DNA from: Defluviicoccus sp046348835
GTDB taxonomy: Bacteria > Pseudomonadota > Alphaproteobacteria > Rhodospirillales > Defluviicoccaceae
Assembly (NCBI GenBank): GCA_046348835.1
Contig: JAXMDM010000004.1
Location: forward strand, 434,001-498,000
DNA: 64,000 nt
Direction of reading: 5' to 3'
The notes beneath the pieces are model-generated. The model worked only from the letters and a program-made list of their open reading frames with translations, searched no databases and was not told the DNA's origin. The position numbers and the translations under genes are program-made. This document shows, in pieces, positions 41,448 through 47,903 of this stretch. The first letter of the stretch is position 1; every line of letters begins with the position of its first letter.

Positions 41448-41455
41448 GGCCGCGG
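41448..41455. repeat. 8-bp target site duplication, left copy
   Basis: GGCCGCGG here is repeated at 43708-43715 directly outside the opposite inverted repeat. The match could be counted as 9 bp (GGCCGCGGG). IS1-type elements make 8-9 bp duplications. Confidence 0.85.
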
Positions 41456-41464
41456 GGTAGTGTC

Positions 41465-42316
41465 TCAGTTTGAATCTGGCTCTTTCGGATGAGCGTCAAC
41501 CATAGCAATTAATTCCTCCATCGACCAAAGCCGATCGCTGACACCGGCCGCCATCGCTGGCGAGATGCCTAGGGTCGCGTGGATGCGAACGAAGTTGTAG
41601 TAGAAAAAATAGAGCGCCAGCGAGTGCTCATGGTTCTCAAGCTTCTTTGAGAAGCCGTTCGTCAGCCGCGTGAACCTGCGCATGCTCATGCGCATGGTCA
41701 GATTCTGCCGCTCGGCATAGCTCGTGCTGATGTGGCTCGGATCGGGCTTGCCGGTGCAGCAGCGAGTGCGGGTGCCGACGATCACCGGCGGGCTGTAGCG
41801 ACGCTGGCCTTCCGGCGCCTGGCCGAACAGCTTCTCAAGCATCGCATAGTCAACGTCGTCGCCGAACGCTTCTTCCACCGCGTCCAGGTAAGCCTTGTGG
41901 CCATCGCTGGTGAGCTGCACCCGGTTCGCCAGCCGATCTCGAACGTCGCACATGAACTCGCGGGCGTACTCACCGTCACGCCCACCGACCAGCCAACCGA
42001 TCATAAGCTTGGAGTCGGCATCGATCGCAGTCCAGGTCCACACGTCGCCCGCAGCTTCCGGCGCCGCCTTGGCCGTCTTCACGTTGCGCGCCTTGGCGTA
42101 GCAGAACGACCAAATCTCATCGACCTGCACCCGGCGAGCCGCCACGTTGCGAACGCGCTCATCGTGGTACGCGGCACACGCCTTGCCGGCATCGATCAGA
42201 AGCTTGGTAACGGTGTTGATGGAAACGTCAGCGACCCGCGATGCCGCGCGCATGGAAGAACCCTCCACCAGCATGTGGAGGATCTGAATGCGCTTTTCGG
42301 GGGCGAGCTTGTTCAT
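41465..42316 (-). CDS. IS1-type DDE transposase
   Basis: 283 residues from ATG 42316 (MNKLAPEKRIQILHMLVEG). N-terminal HTH (SMRAASRVADVSINTVTKLL), then the DDE core: Asp in RRVQVDEIWSF, Asp in WTAIDADSKLMIGWLVGGRD, Glu in ISTSYAERQNLTMRMSMRRFTRLTNGFSKK. The set matches proteins annotated as IS1-family transposases. The stop codon (41465-41467) lies inside the terminal inverted repeat. The longer frame to 42352 has no support. Confidence 0.88.
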   Translation of the reverse strand: MNKLAPEKRIQILHMLVEGSSMRAASRVADVSINTVTKLLIDAGKACAAYHDERVRNVAARRVQVDEIWSFCYAKARNVKTAKAAPEAAGDVWTWTAIDADSKLMIGWLVGGRDGEYAREFMCDVRDRLANRVQLTSDGHKAYLDAVEEAFGDDVDYAMLEKLFGQAPEGQRRYSPPVIVGTRTRCCTGKPDPSHISTSYAERQNLTMRMSMRRFTRLTNGFSKKLENHEHSLALYFFYYNFVRIHATLGISPAMAAGVSDRLWSMEELIAMVDAHPKEPDSN

Positions 42317-42365
42317 AACCAGCAGTGTATGCTGGCTTATTGATGATAACAAGCATTTTATTCAG

Positions 42366-42842
42366 CTATGTGTGTCGCTTTGAGGATGGGCACACCGCGC
42401 GATTGGGGTCTCCATGCCACGGGTCAACCCAAAGCGCCTTGCAAACGCTTCGATCTCTAATTCCATAGAGACGCAAAGATCCGGTCATATGTAGAGAAAA
42501 CACAGTATCCGTATCGTGAGCCAACTCTTTTAATCTATCCTTAGCTTTCTTTGATAATCGATTAATTTCAATTTCATGATTGTTGGTGCCGCTTCTTACA
42601 GAGCCTGCTGCCTTAAGTATCTCTGCCCACGTCATGGTACTAAAATGTTCTATTTTGATGAGGAAGTCACGCCAATCGCAGCTTATCAGGGCGCCCTTGC
42701 CCCATTCAGAATCTATATCAAACCCAGAAAAATGAAATCTTGCCTGATCTGCCTTCCAAGCATTGGGATCTACTACAACTCTTATTGAATCAGGCGCAGT
42801 TGGAGTGCTCTTTACTTTCGGCCCCTTTTGTTTCTTCGCCAC
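42366..42842 (-). CDS. Candidate toxin partner of the DUF4065 antitoxin
   Basis: 158 residues from GTG 42842, which shares one base with the upstream TAG stop. Basic N-terminus (AKKQKGPKVKSTP), a middle region FLIKIEHFSTMTWAEILKAAGS, and a compact C-terminus with SLHMTGSLRLYGIRDRSVCKALWVDPWHGDPNRAVCPS. The G-x-x-R-x-x-G and W-x-D-P-x-H pattern at the end looks like a small RNase/toxin fold, but this is impression, not a family match. Position after a Panacea protein, in one coupled operon, is the main reason to suspect a toxin. Confidence 0.55.
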   Translation of the reverse strand: MAKKQKGPKVKSTPTAPDSIRVVVDPNAWKADQARFHFSGFDIDSEWGKGALISCDWRDFLIKIEHFSTMTWAEILKAAGSVRSGTNNHEIEINRLSKKAKDRLKELAHDTDTVFSLHMTGSLRLYGIRDRSVCKALWVDPWHGDPNRAVCPSSKRHT

Positions 42843-43270
42843 TAAAGGCTTCCATAATACTCGGCCATTGATTCTAGTGTAATTTCGTTTGATCCCCTGT
42901 CTGAAGGGCTAAGATCGCCACGGGCATTCTTCCACGGACTTTCCATATGAGTAAGATCGCTAAGCTTTTGCCCAGAAAACCCGCCGTAAAATTCTATTAC
43001 CTTGTCTATAGTTTCCCTGGCATCGTCGTCTAAGTTCCCTGGGGTCCCGCCACGAATCTTTGTGATATAGAAGCTTCCTCTATGACATTCATACAACGAT
43101 GGGCAAACAGGACCGTTGGCCCATGCCTCTATTCTTTCATCAAAAAGCGGCTTCTCATCAAAAACTAGAGACCATGCCTGTGAATAATATACAAGCTTTT
43201 GCAGTTTCCACGTAGAAATCTGACCAGTTTTCGATAGTATGTATTGCGCGACGTCATTAACGCTTGCCAT
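42842..43270 (-). CDS. Panacea (DUF4065, SocA/GepA-like) antitoxin-type protein
   Basis: 142 residues starting MASVNDVAQYILSKTGQISTWKLQKLVYYSQAWSLVFDEKPLFDERIEAWANGPVCPSLY. This opening, with KLQKLVYYSQAW and the ANGPV motif, is diagnostic of DUF4065. Panacea proteins act as antitoxins for many different toxins (PanTA systems) and include the proteolysis adaptor SocA. ATG 43270 shares one base with the TGA of the upstream gene. The frame runs further back, but over the upstream gene in another frame. Confidence 0.85.
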   Translation of the reverse strand: MASVNDVAQYILSKTGQISTWKLQKLVYYSQAWSLVFDEKPLFDERIEAWANGPVCPSLYECHRGSFYITKIRGGTPGNLDDDARETIDKVIEFYGGFSGQKLSDLTHMESPWKNARGDLSPSDRGSNEITLESMAEYYGSL

Positions 43271-43488
43271 CACTTCCATCTCGCCGCGGCTGCCTTTTTG
43301 GCGATCTCGCGGCGCTCCTCCCCAGATAAACTCTCTGCCCGAGCTTTCCCGCCGGCTGCCCCACTCCTGCGACGGCCTGGCGCGATGCCCACCGTGTCCT
43401 CGATCTCCCCCGTGGCGATCTTCGCCACCATGACCGCGCAGGCATTCGTGTCTGCCGGCCGCCGCTGCCCCTGCGGTCCCTTGGGCAT
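43270..43488 (-). CDS. Small basic protein, first gene of the transposon-borne operon
   Basis: 72 residues starting MPKGPQGQRRPADTNACAVMVAKIATGEIEDTV and ending GGKARAESLSGEERREIAKKAAAARWK. Small proteins with this MPKGP...KRPAD opening and GGKARA...ARW tail are widespread and uncharacterised; the basic helical tail suggests nucleic-acid binding. GGAGGG lies just upstream of the ATG at 43488. It is coupled to the DUF4065 gene by a 1-nt TGATG overlap, so all three passenger genes form one operon. Confidence 0.7.
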   Translation of the reverse strand: MPKGPQGQRRPADTNACAVMVAKIATGEIEDTVGIAPGRRRSGAAGGKARAESLSGEERREIAKKAAAARWK

Positions 43489-43524
43489 GCACCCTCCATC
43501 GCCCCAAAATGCGCTTGGCGATTC

Positions 43525-43596
43525 TATGTGGATAAAATACGAACTCAAACATCGCTATTTCAACTCATATCCACACAGTTCCAACTTATATCCACA
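43525..43596. promoter_or_regulatory. Repeated operator-like boxes upstream of the passenger operon
   Basis: CAACTCATATCCACA (43561-43575) and CAACTTATATCCACA (43582-43596) are direct repeats exactly 21 bp apart (two helical turns). An inverted copy of the core, TGTGGATA, lies at 43527-43534. They sit in an AT-rich zone 40-110 bp upstream of the operon start and look like autoregulatory sites of a toxin-antitoxin operon. No clear -35/-10 pair chosen. Confidence 0.55.
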
Positions 43597-43707
43597 TAAA
43601 TGTGACAACCATTATCGCAGTTCGTGGTTTATCCATTATCCTAGTGTATGATAAAATACCTATTAGATCAAATTGAAATGGTCGTATTTTCAAACTGAGA
43701 CACTACC

Positions 43708-43715
43708 GGCCGCGG
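43708..43715. repeat. 8-bp target site duplication, right copy
   Basis: GGCCGCGG immediately outside the right inverted repeat, matching 41448-41455. Together they give the insertion point and orientation-independent proof of transposition. Confidence 0.85.
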
Positions 43716-43920
43716 GCATTTCACGCGATGCGAGTTCAGCGCGAAAGCATTTAAGCGGAGCGGGATTTTCATCGGCGCCTGCGAGGGCATCGAGATCATA
43801 TCGATTGGCGATGGCTGCGCCGTCCAGGTGTCGCTGAGCCTCGCGGCTGCCATCGAGTTCGCGAGGCTGCTCCTCCGCCGCATCGACGAGGCGCAGAAGG
43901 CGCCGGCCACAACGCACTGA

Positions 43921-44225
43921 CGGGCGCCGCAATCGTCACGCACTGACCGGGGCGGCGTTGGCGTCGGGCGGTCTCTAACTCCTCCCGTCCGGCGCCTTCT
44001 ATTCGCCTATGCCGGCCGGCCTCTGCTCAAATGACGGTTTATCCCATGAGCAGTCATAGCAGGCATCGGGGGCAGCGTCCGCTTTGGGAGTTAAACCATT
44101 ACAGTTCGAGTTTGTGGAGGCTGCTTACTACCCCAAGCCGCTATTAGGGGAGCAAGACGCCTTCCACGAGGGAACTCTACTGGCGGTGACCCCGGGCAAT
44201 AGGAGACGCTCTTTTGCCCATTTCA
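43921..44225. other. Gap with no supported gene
   Basis: About 305 bp between the split small ORF and the stop of the TIR-TPR gene. A 67-residue frame at 44084-44287 overlaps the TIR-TPR gene antisense and has no recognisable content or good ribosome site. Nothing else seen. Confidence 0.4.
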
Positions 44226-46751
44226 TCAAACTGACGAGCCTCGCCTCTTCGCCAAGAGGTTTTTTGCCCGTTCAAGATTGCTTCTAGTCTGGATCACCCA
44301 CGCAGGATCAAAAATGCTCAACGCCGCGCGATAGGCCGCCACCGCCTCTTCCAGCCGCGCCGTGCCGCTCTCCCGCTCCCCCAGTATCAAAAGCGCGCCG
44401 CCCAGGTTGTACTGGGTCATGGCCCAGTCGAGGGGCACGCGCTCGCGGGTCAGTTCCTGTAGCGCCGCGCGATAGGCCGCCACCGCCTCTTCCAGCCGCG
44501 CCGTGCCGCTCTCCCGCTCCCCCAGTATCAAAAGCGCGCCGCCCAGGTTGTTCTGGGTCTTGGCCCAGTCGAGAGGGACGCGCTCGCAGATCCTCTCCTT
44601 AAGCGCCTCTCGAAGAGCTGCCACTGCACCCTCCAGCCTCGCGCTATCATTCTCCAACACGCCCAGTCTCGTAAGCGCAACGCCGAGTTGGTCCTGGGCC
44701 TTGGCCCATTGGAGCGGCGCTCGCTCGCGCGTCGCTTCCGCTAGTGCCTCCCCGCAGGCCATCACTGCCTCCTTAAGCCACGCCGAGCTGCACTGGCGCT
44801 CTCCGAGGTTCGACAGCGCCGAGCCTAGATTACTTTGTGCCGCGGCCCAGTCGAGGGGCACTCGGTCGTGGGTCCACTCCTGCAGAGCTTCGCGAAACGC
44901 TCGCACGGCTCTCTTCAACTGTACAGTGCTGTTGTTCCTCACGCCGAGGATCGAGAGCGCTACACCCAGATTGTTCTGGGTACCGGCCCATCGAAGGGGC
45001 ACTCGGTCGCGAGTCCATTCCTGCAACGCCATGCGAAACGCTGCTACCGCCTGTTTCAGCAAGGCAGGGTCGCCCTGCCTCAGCCCCAATTCCTTGAGCG
45101 CACTGCCGAGGTTGTTCTGTGTCCCGGCCCATCCAAGGGGGTCGCGTTCACGGGTCCATTCCTTGAGCGCATCGAGATAGGATGCGACCGCCTCCTCTAG
45201 ACGCGCCATCTCACCCTCCCGCTGGCCGAGACTCGCAAGCGCGTTGCCCAGGTTGTTTTGGGTCTGCGCCCAACCGAGCGGCAAGAGTTCGCGAGTTCGC
45301 TCCTTCAGCGCCTCGCGAAGAGCTGCCACGGCCGCGTGCAGCTGAGTTGTGCCGTTCTGCCGTTCACCCAGCCGAAAAAGTGCGATGCCAAGGTTATTCT
45401 GGGTCTGAGCCCAATCGAGCGGCATCTGCTCGCGGGACCGCTCCTTAAGCGCCTCTCGAAAGGCTACCACTGCCTTCTCGAGCCGAGCCGTGCCGCTTTC
45501 CCGTTCACCAAGGCTCGTGAGTGCGGCGCCCAGGTTGTGCTGGGTGTTGGCCCAGTCGAGCGGCGCGTGTTCTCGGGCTCTGAACTTAAGCAACTCCTTG
45601 TAAAGCTCGATGGCGTCGGCGAGTGCAACATTGTCCCCGAACTCGTCGCCCTGACGACAGAGGGAGTCCACCTCTTGGTCCTTGTAGGCGAGAGCCTGAG
45701 CTTTGTGTTCCCGTGGAACTAGTCCGGCCGCTGCGCCAAAGTGGCGCGCTGCCTCGCGATAGCGTAGTCGAGTCAGTGCCACGCTGCCACGCTGCGCTGT
45801 TGATGCGGCACGCTCCAACTGCCGGCGATCGAATTCGCGCTGATGCTCTTCTAGATGTCGCCGCTGTTTGTAGAGTGCTGTGTCTTGAGCCCGCTCGATT
45901 TCGGCGAGCAGTTCGTCGGCTGGTTCCAGCTGACCGGCGTCCAGGGCTTTGCGCGCCTGTTCCTTCAACAGCGCAACTTCGGAGGGGTCTCCCGCTGCCG
46001 GGGCGAGCTGCGCTTTCAGCTCTCGGTATTGGCCGGCGATTTCGATAAGGCGATCCCACCGCTGTTCTGGTGGTACTTTTACCTCGCCAATGATTTGGAA
46101 AAACGCCTGGAACTGAGCCTCGTTGACACCGAGCTGCTTCTCGAGCGCTCCAATGGTCTGGCGCTGTGCCTCACTAACCTGCTGAAAGCCGCGGGTAGCC
46201 AGCTCGACAAGTGCCGATAGGTCCTCGGGAGCGACGCCAGAGACGGGCTCGCCCTTCTCTGGAAAGGGCTTCGGGATGGGCGGCAGCTTGGCCAGAAGCC
46301 GCACTAACTCACAGCGTTGCGTATTGTATTCGTATGTCTTGCCACGAAGGGTGAGCGCATCGCGGGCGGCCAACGCCTTAAGCGGTTCAGGCAAGCAGGT
46401 GACGGGTGGAACGGGTGTGTTGTCGAAAAGGACCGGAATAACCTTCTTGCGAAGTTCGAACGCCAGCGCAATCTCCCGGCGCACGAAGTCGCGAGGATCG
46501 TCAAGACGTCGTCTGCCATCGCTGCCTGTGACGTCCAACCACTCGGGTCCAATCAGCGCTAAAAGCGCAGCGCATCCCTCGACCCCGCGACGCAAGGTTT
46601 CTGGAAAGACGTCACCGCTCTCGATCGTACTACGGTCGAAGAAGATTTGCTCTTCGCCAAACCGCCTGCTCAAGTATTCATGAAGGTTGCGTGCGTGTCC
46701 TGCCGCATCGCTCCGACGATAGCTGATAAAGATCACCCCCTCGTCCGACAT
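44226..46751 (-). CDS. TIR domain-TPR repeat protein, probable antiphage effector
   Basis: 841 residues from the ATG at 46751 (MSDEGVIFISYRRSD). TIR domain at about 4-130 (VIFISYRRSDAAGHARNLHEYLSRRFG, FFDRSTIESGDVFPETLRRGV, LLALIGPEWL). A helical, coiled-coil-prone linker (180-390) follows, then nine tandem 47-residue TPR-like units (about 390-815) of the form PLDWAxTQNNLGxALxxLGER...ARLEEAVAAYRxALxExTRERV. The last two units are almost identical in DNA. TIR domains of bacterial defence cleave NAD or make signal nucleotides; TPR arrays sense partners. It lies in the cargo part of the integrative element. Confidence 0.85.
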   Translation of the reverse strand: MSDEGVIFISYRRSDAAGHARNLHEYLSRRFGEEQIFFDRSTIESGDVFPETLRRGVEGCAALLALIGPEWLDVTGSDGRRRLDDPRDFVRREIALAFELRKKVIPVLFDNTPVPPVTCLPEPLKALAARDALTLRGKTYEYNTQRCELVRLLAKLPPIPKPFPEKGEPVSGVAPEDLSALVELATRGFQQVSEAQRQTIGALEKQLGVNEAQFQAFFQIIGEVKVPPEQRWDRLIEIAGQYRELKAQLAPAAGDPSEVALLKEQARKALDAGQLEPADELLAEIERAQDTALYKQRRHLEEHQREFDRRQLERAASTAQRGSVALTRLRYREAARHFGAAAGLVPREHKAQALAYKDQEVDSLCRQGDEFGDNVALADAIELYKELLKFRAREHAPLDWANTQHNLGAALTSLGERESGTARLEKAVVAFREALKERSREQMPLDWAQTQNNLGIALFRLGERQNGTTQLHAAVAALREALKERTRELLPLGWAQTQNNLGNALASLGQREGEMARLEEAVASYLDALKEWTRERDPLGWAGTQNNLGSALKELGLRQGDPALLKQAVAAFRMALQEWTRDRVPLRWAGTQNNLGVALSILGVRNNSTVQLKRAVRAFREALQEWTHDRVPLDWAAAQSNLGSALSNLGERQCSSAWLKEAVMACGEALAEATRERAPLQWAKAQDQLGVALTRLGVLENDSARLEGAVAALREALKERICERVPLDWAKTQNNLGGALLILGERESGTARLEEAVAAYRAALQELTRERVPLDWAMTQYNLGGALLILGERESGTARLEEAVAAYRAALSIFDPAWVIQTRSNLERAKNLLAKRRGSSV

Positions 46752-47187
46752 CAAAACCGATCCGTGCTCAAAGGCAGCCAAGCGTCCTTCAATCCAACAA
46801 ATCTCAAAATGAGAACCATGAAGACCTGAGCCTGCTTAAGTGCACAGGGATCCACGATTGGTCCACCCCTTGAAACCTCGTGAAACGTTCTCCGTTTCGC
46901 ACGGGCCCACCCACCCCGCCAACCGATAGATCAATTTAGCTTTGGTATTCCGCAAAAGGGTAGAGCAGCCTTGCCCGGTTCAGCTCGTCGAGTCCGCTCT
47001 TGGCCGAGTTGCGGCAGCCCGCCGCCGTGCGCCTTCATACCGCATACGCGCTGTTAACCAGCTGCTGGCATCATGGCCTGCATGTGCCCAGTGACCCGCC
47101 TCTACCTCCGATATTGCCTCTTCTGCCTCGCCCTGCAGGTGCTGTTCGCGGTCCCGCTGCTGTGGTGACCGGTGGGCGTAGCCCCGC
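46752..47187. other. Gap upstream of the TIR-TPR gene
   Basis: About 435 bp between the TIR-TPR start and the stop of the next leftward gene. It includes an AT-richer stretch around 46790-46960, which probably carries the TIR-TPR promoter. No supported ORF, RNA gene or clear repeat. Confidence 0.4.
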
Positions 47188-47598
47188 TCATCGTCCCCGC
47201 AACACCCGCGCCAGCCGGCTCAACCCCGCCCGTAGCCGCGGCACGTCGCCGGCGCTGATTCTCCGTCCCTCGATGACCACGGCCGCGACGATGCGCGCAT
47301 CCCGTCCCATGGTCGCCATTGCCTCGGCGTAGGCGCGCCAATGGCCATCCCGGATCCCGTCCTCAAAGGTCATACCCCCGTGGGAACCCGACGCGGCGAA
47401 CACCGATCGGCCGTATCGTTCCATTCCGCTCTCGCGCCATTCATGGGCAAGGCGCTCCGCAGCGTCGCACTCGTCCCGGTCGCAGCCGAGTTCCCCGAGG
47501 CGATCGGCGAGGCTGGGGGCGATGAGAATAAAGCGGAACTCGCCGGCTTCATCGCCGGGGACGACGCGGGCCCGCCGGCCGCAGGGCAGCTTGACCAT
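47188..47598 (-). CDS. Hypothetical protein near the island right end
   Basis: 136 residues starting MVKLPCGRRARVVPGDEAGEFRFILIAPSLADRLGELG. Soluble, with no signal peptide and no recognised domain. A TTG two codons upstream (47604) is an alternative start. It lies between the TIR-TPR gene and attR and is the last gene of the element. The matched composition with surrounding GC-rich DNA gives no hint of function. Confidence 0.55.
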   Translation of the reverse strand: MVKLPCGRRARVVPGDEAGEFRFILIAPSLADRLGELGCDRDECDAAERLAHEWRESGMERYGRSVFAASGSHGGMTFEDGIRDGHWRAYAEAMATMGRDARIVAAVVIEGRRISAGDVPRLRAGLSRLARVLRGR

Positions 47599-47650
47599 GT
47601 CCAAGGGGGCGACGCTCCTGCCTGAGAACGATGCGGCAGGATAACAGCTT

Positions 47651-47660
47651 TTTGCAGTAA
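47651..47660 (+). repeat. Integrase arm-site candidate (right)
   Basis: TTTGCAGTAA, the same 10-mer found at 33108-33117 inside the left end, lies 57 bp inside attR. A related CAGGAAGTAA follows. Fits paired arm-type sites. Confidence 0.4.
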
Positions 47661-47717
47661 CTGTGCAGGAAGTAAGATTTTTGTGCCGGCTTGCTGCTGC
47701 TAAGGCTTTGATTTTAT

Positions 47718-47761
47718 TGGCGTCCCCTAGGGGATTCGAACCCCTGTTGCCGCCGTGAGAG
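47718..47761. repeat. attR: 44-bp repeat within the intact tRNA-Glu gene
   Basis: Identical to 32957-33000. It covers the 3' half of the complete tRNA-Glu(CTC), from the anticodon loop to CCA, so integration replaced and restored the tRNA end. Confidence 0.93.
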
Positions 47762-47793
47762 GGCGGTGTCCTGGGCCTCTAGACGAAGGGGAC
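47718..47793 (-). tRNA. tRNA-Glu (anticodon CTC)
   Basis: 76 nt on the minus strand with CCA encoded. 5' GTCCCCTTCGTCTAGAGGCC is the standard tRNA-Glu opening. The acceptor GTCCCCT pairs with AGGGGAC, the anticodon stem is CCGCC/GGCGG with loop CTCTCAC (anticodon CTC), and the T-arm AGGGG-TTCGAAT-CCCCT is perfect. The 3' half serves as integration site of the element to its left. Confidence 0.97.
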
Positions 47794-47903
47794 CGCGGCA
47801 TTTAACGTCGACGATGTTTTAGCGGCAAATCGGTAGGGCGATCAAGGCCGGGCGCGGCGTTGTTCACAGCCGGCGTCGCGGCACCGCTCCGGGAGGGCGG
47901 CAA

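Larger units (their letters stand above)
41456..43707 (-). mobile_element. IS1-type transposon carrying a Panacea toxin-antitoxin-like operon
   Basis: Perfect 19-bp terminal inverted repeats GGTAGTGTCTCAGTTTGAA at 41456-41474 and, as complement, 43689-43707, flanked by an 8-bp duplication. At 2252 bp it is about twice the size of an IS with this transposase. The extra DNA holds three overlapping passenger genes on the same strand as the transposase: a small KARA-tail protein, a DUF4065 (Panacea) protein and a candidate toxin. The passenger DNA is much richer in AT than the host. Confidence 0.88.
41442..43920 (+). pseudogene. Small ORF split by the IS just after its start
   Basis: ATG AGG GGC CGC GG at 41442-41455 runs into the transposon. 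Removing the IS and one copy of the 8-bp duplication rejoins it in frame with GCAT... at 43716, giving a 72-residue protein (MRGRGHFTRCEFSAKAFKRS... then IFIGACEGIEIISIGDGCAVQVSLSLAAAIEFARLL) that ends at TGA 43918-43920. The seamless frame supports both the IS boundaries and a real gene. Family not recognised. No strong ribosome site precedes the ATG. Confidence 0.55.
32957..47761. mobile_element. Integrative element at tRNA-Glu(CTC), phage-satellite (PICI)-like
   Basis: Bounded by 44-bp direct repeats of the tRNA-Glu 3' end. Left module, all rightward: tyrosine integrase, hypothetical, AlpA-like excisionase, small ORF, DnaB-N/AAA ATPase, repeat-rich putative origin, a frameshifted small gene, Toprim protein, terminase-small-like protein, another frameshifted small gene. 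Right module, mostly leftward: BNR-repeat secreted protein, an IS with a toxin-antitoxin-like operon, TIR-TPR protein, hypothetical. No capsid, portal, tail, lysis or conjugation genes. The int-alpA-rep-terS order is that of Gram-negative phage-inducible islands; satellite status is inference. Confidence 0.85.

Noticed and set aside
43270..43552. N-terminal extension of the DUF4065 protein back to 43552
   Set aside because: The extension reads through the intact small upstream gene in another frame, and the family starts at MASVNDVAQY.
44318..45600. CRISPR-like tandem repeats
   Set aside because: The 141-bp period is a coding repeat of TPR units in one open frame, with no spacers. No CRISPR array is visible in the window.
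32957..47761. The element as an integrative conjugative element or complete prophage
   Set aside because: There is no relaxase, type IV secretion, portal, capsid, tail or lysis gene, so neither fits; a satellite or defective element is the better reading.
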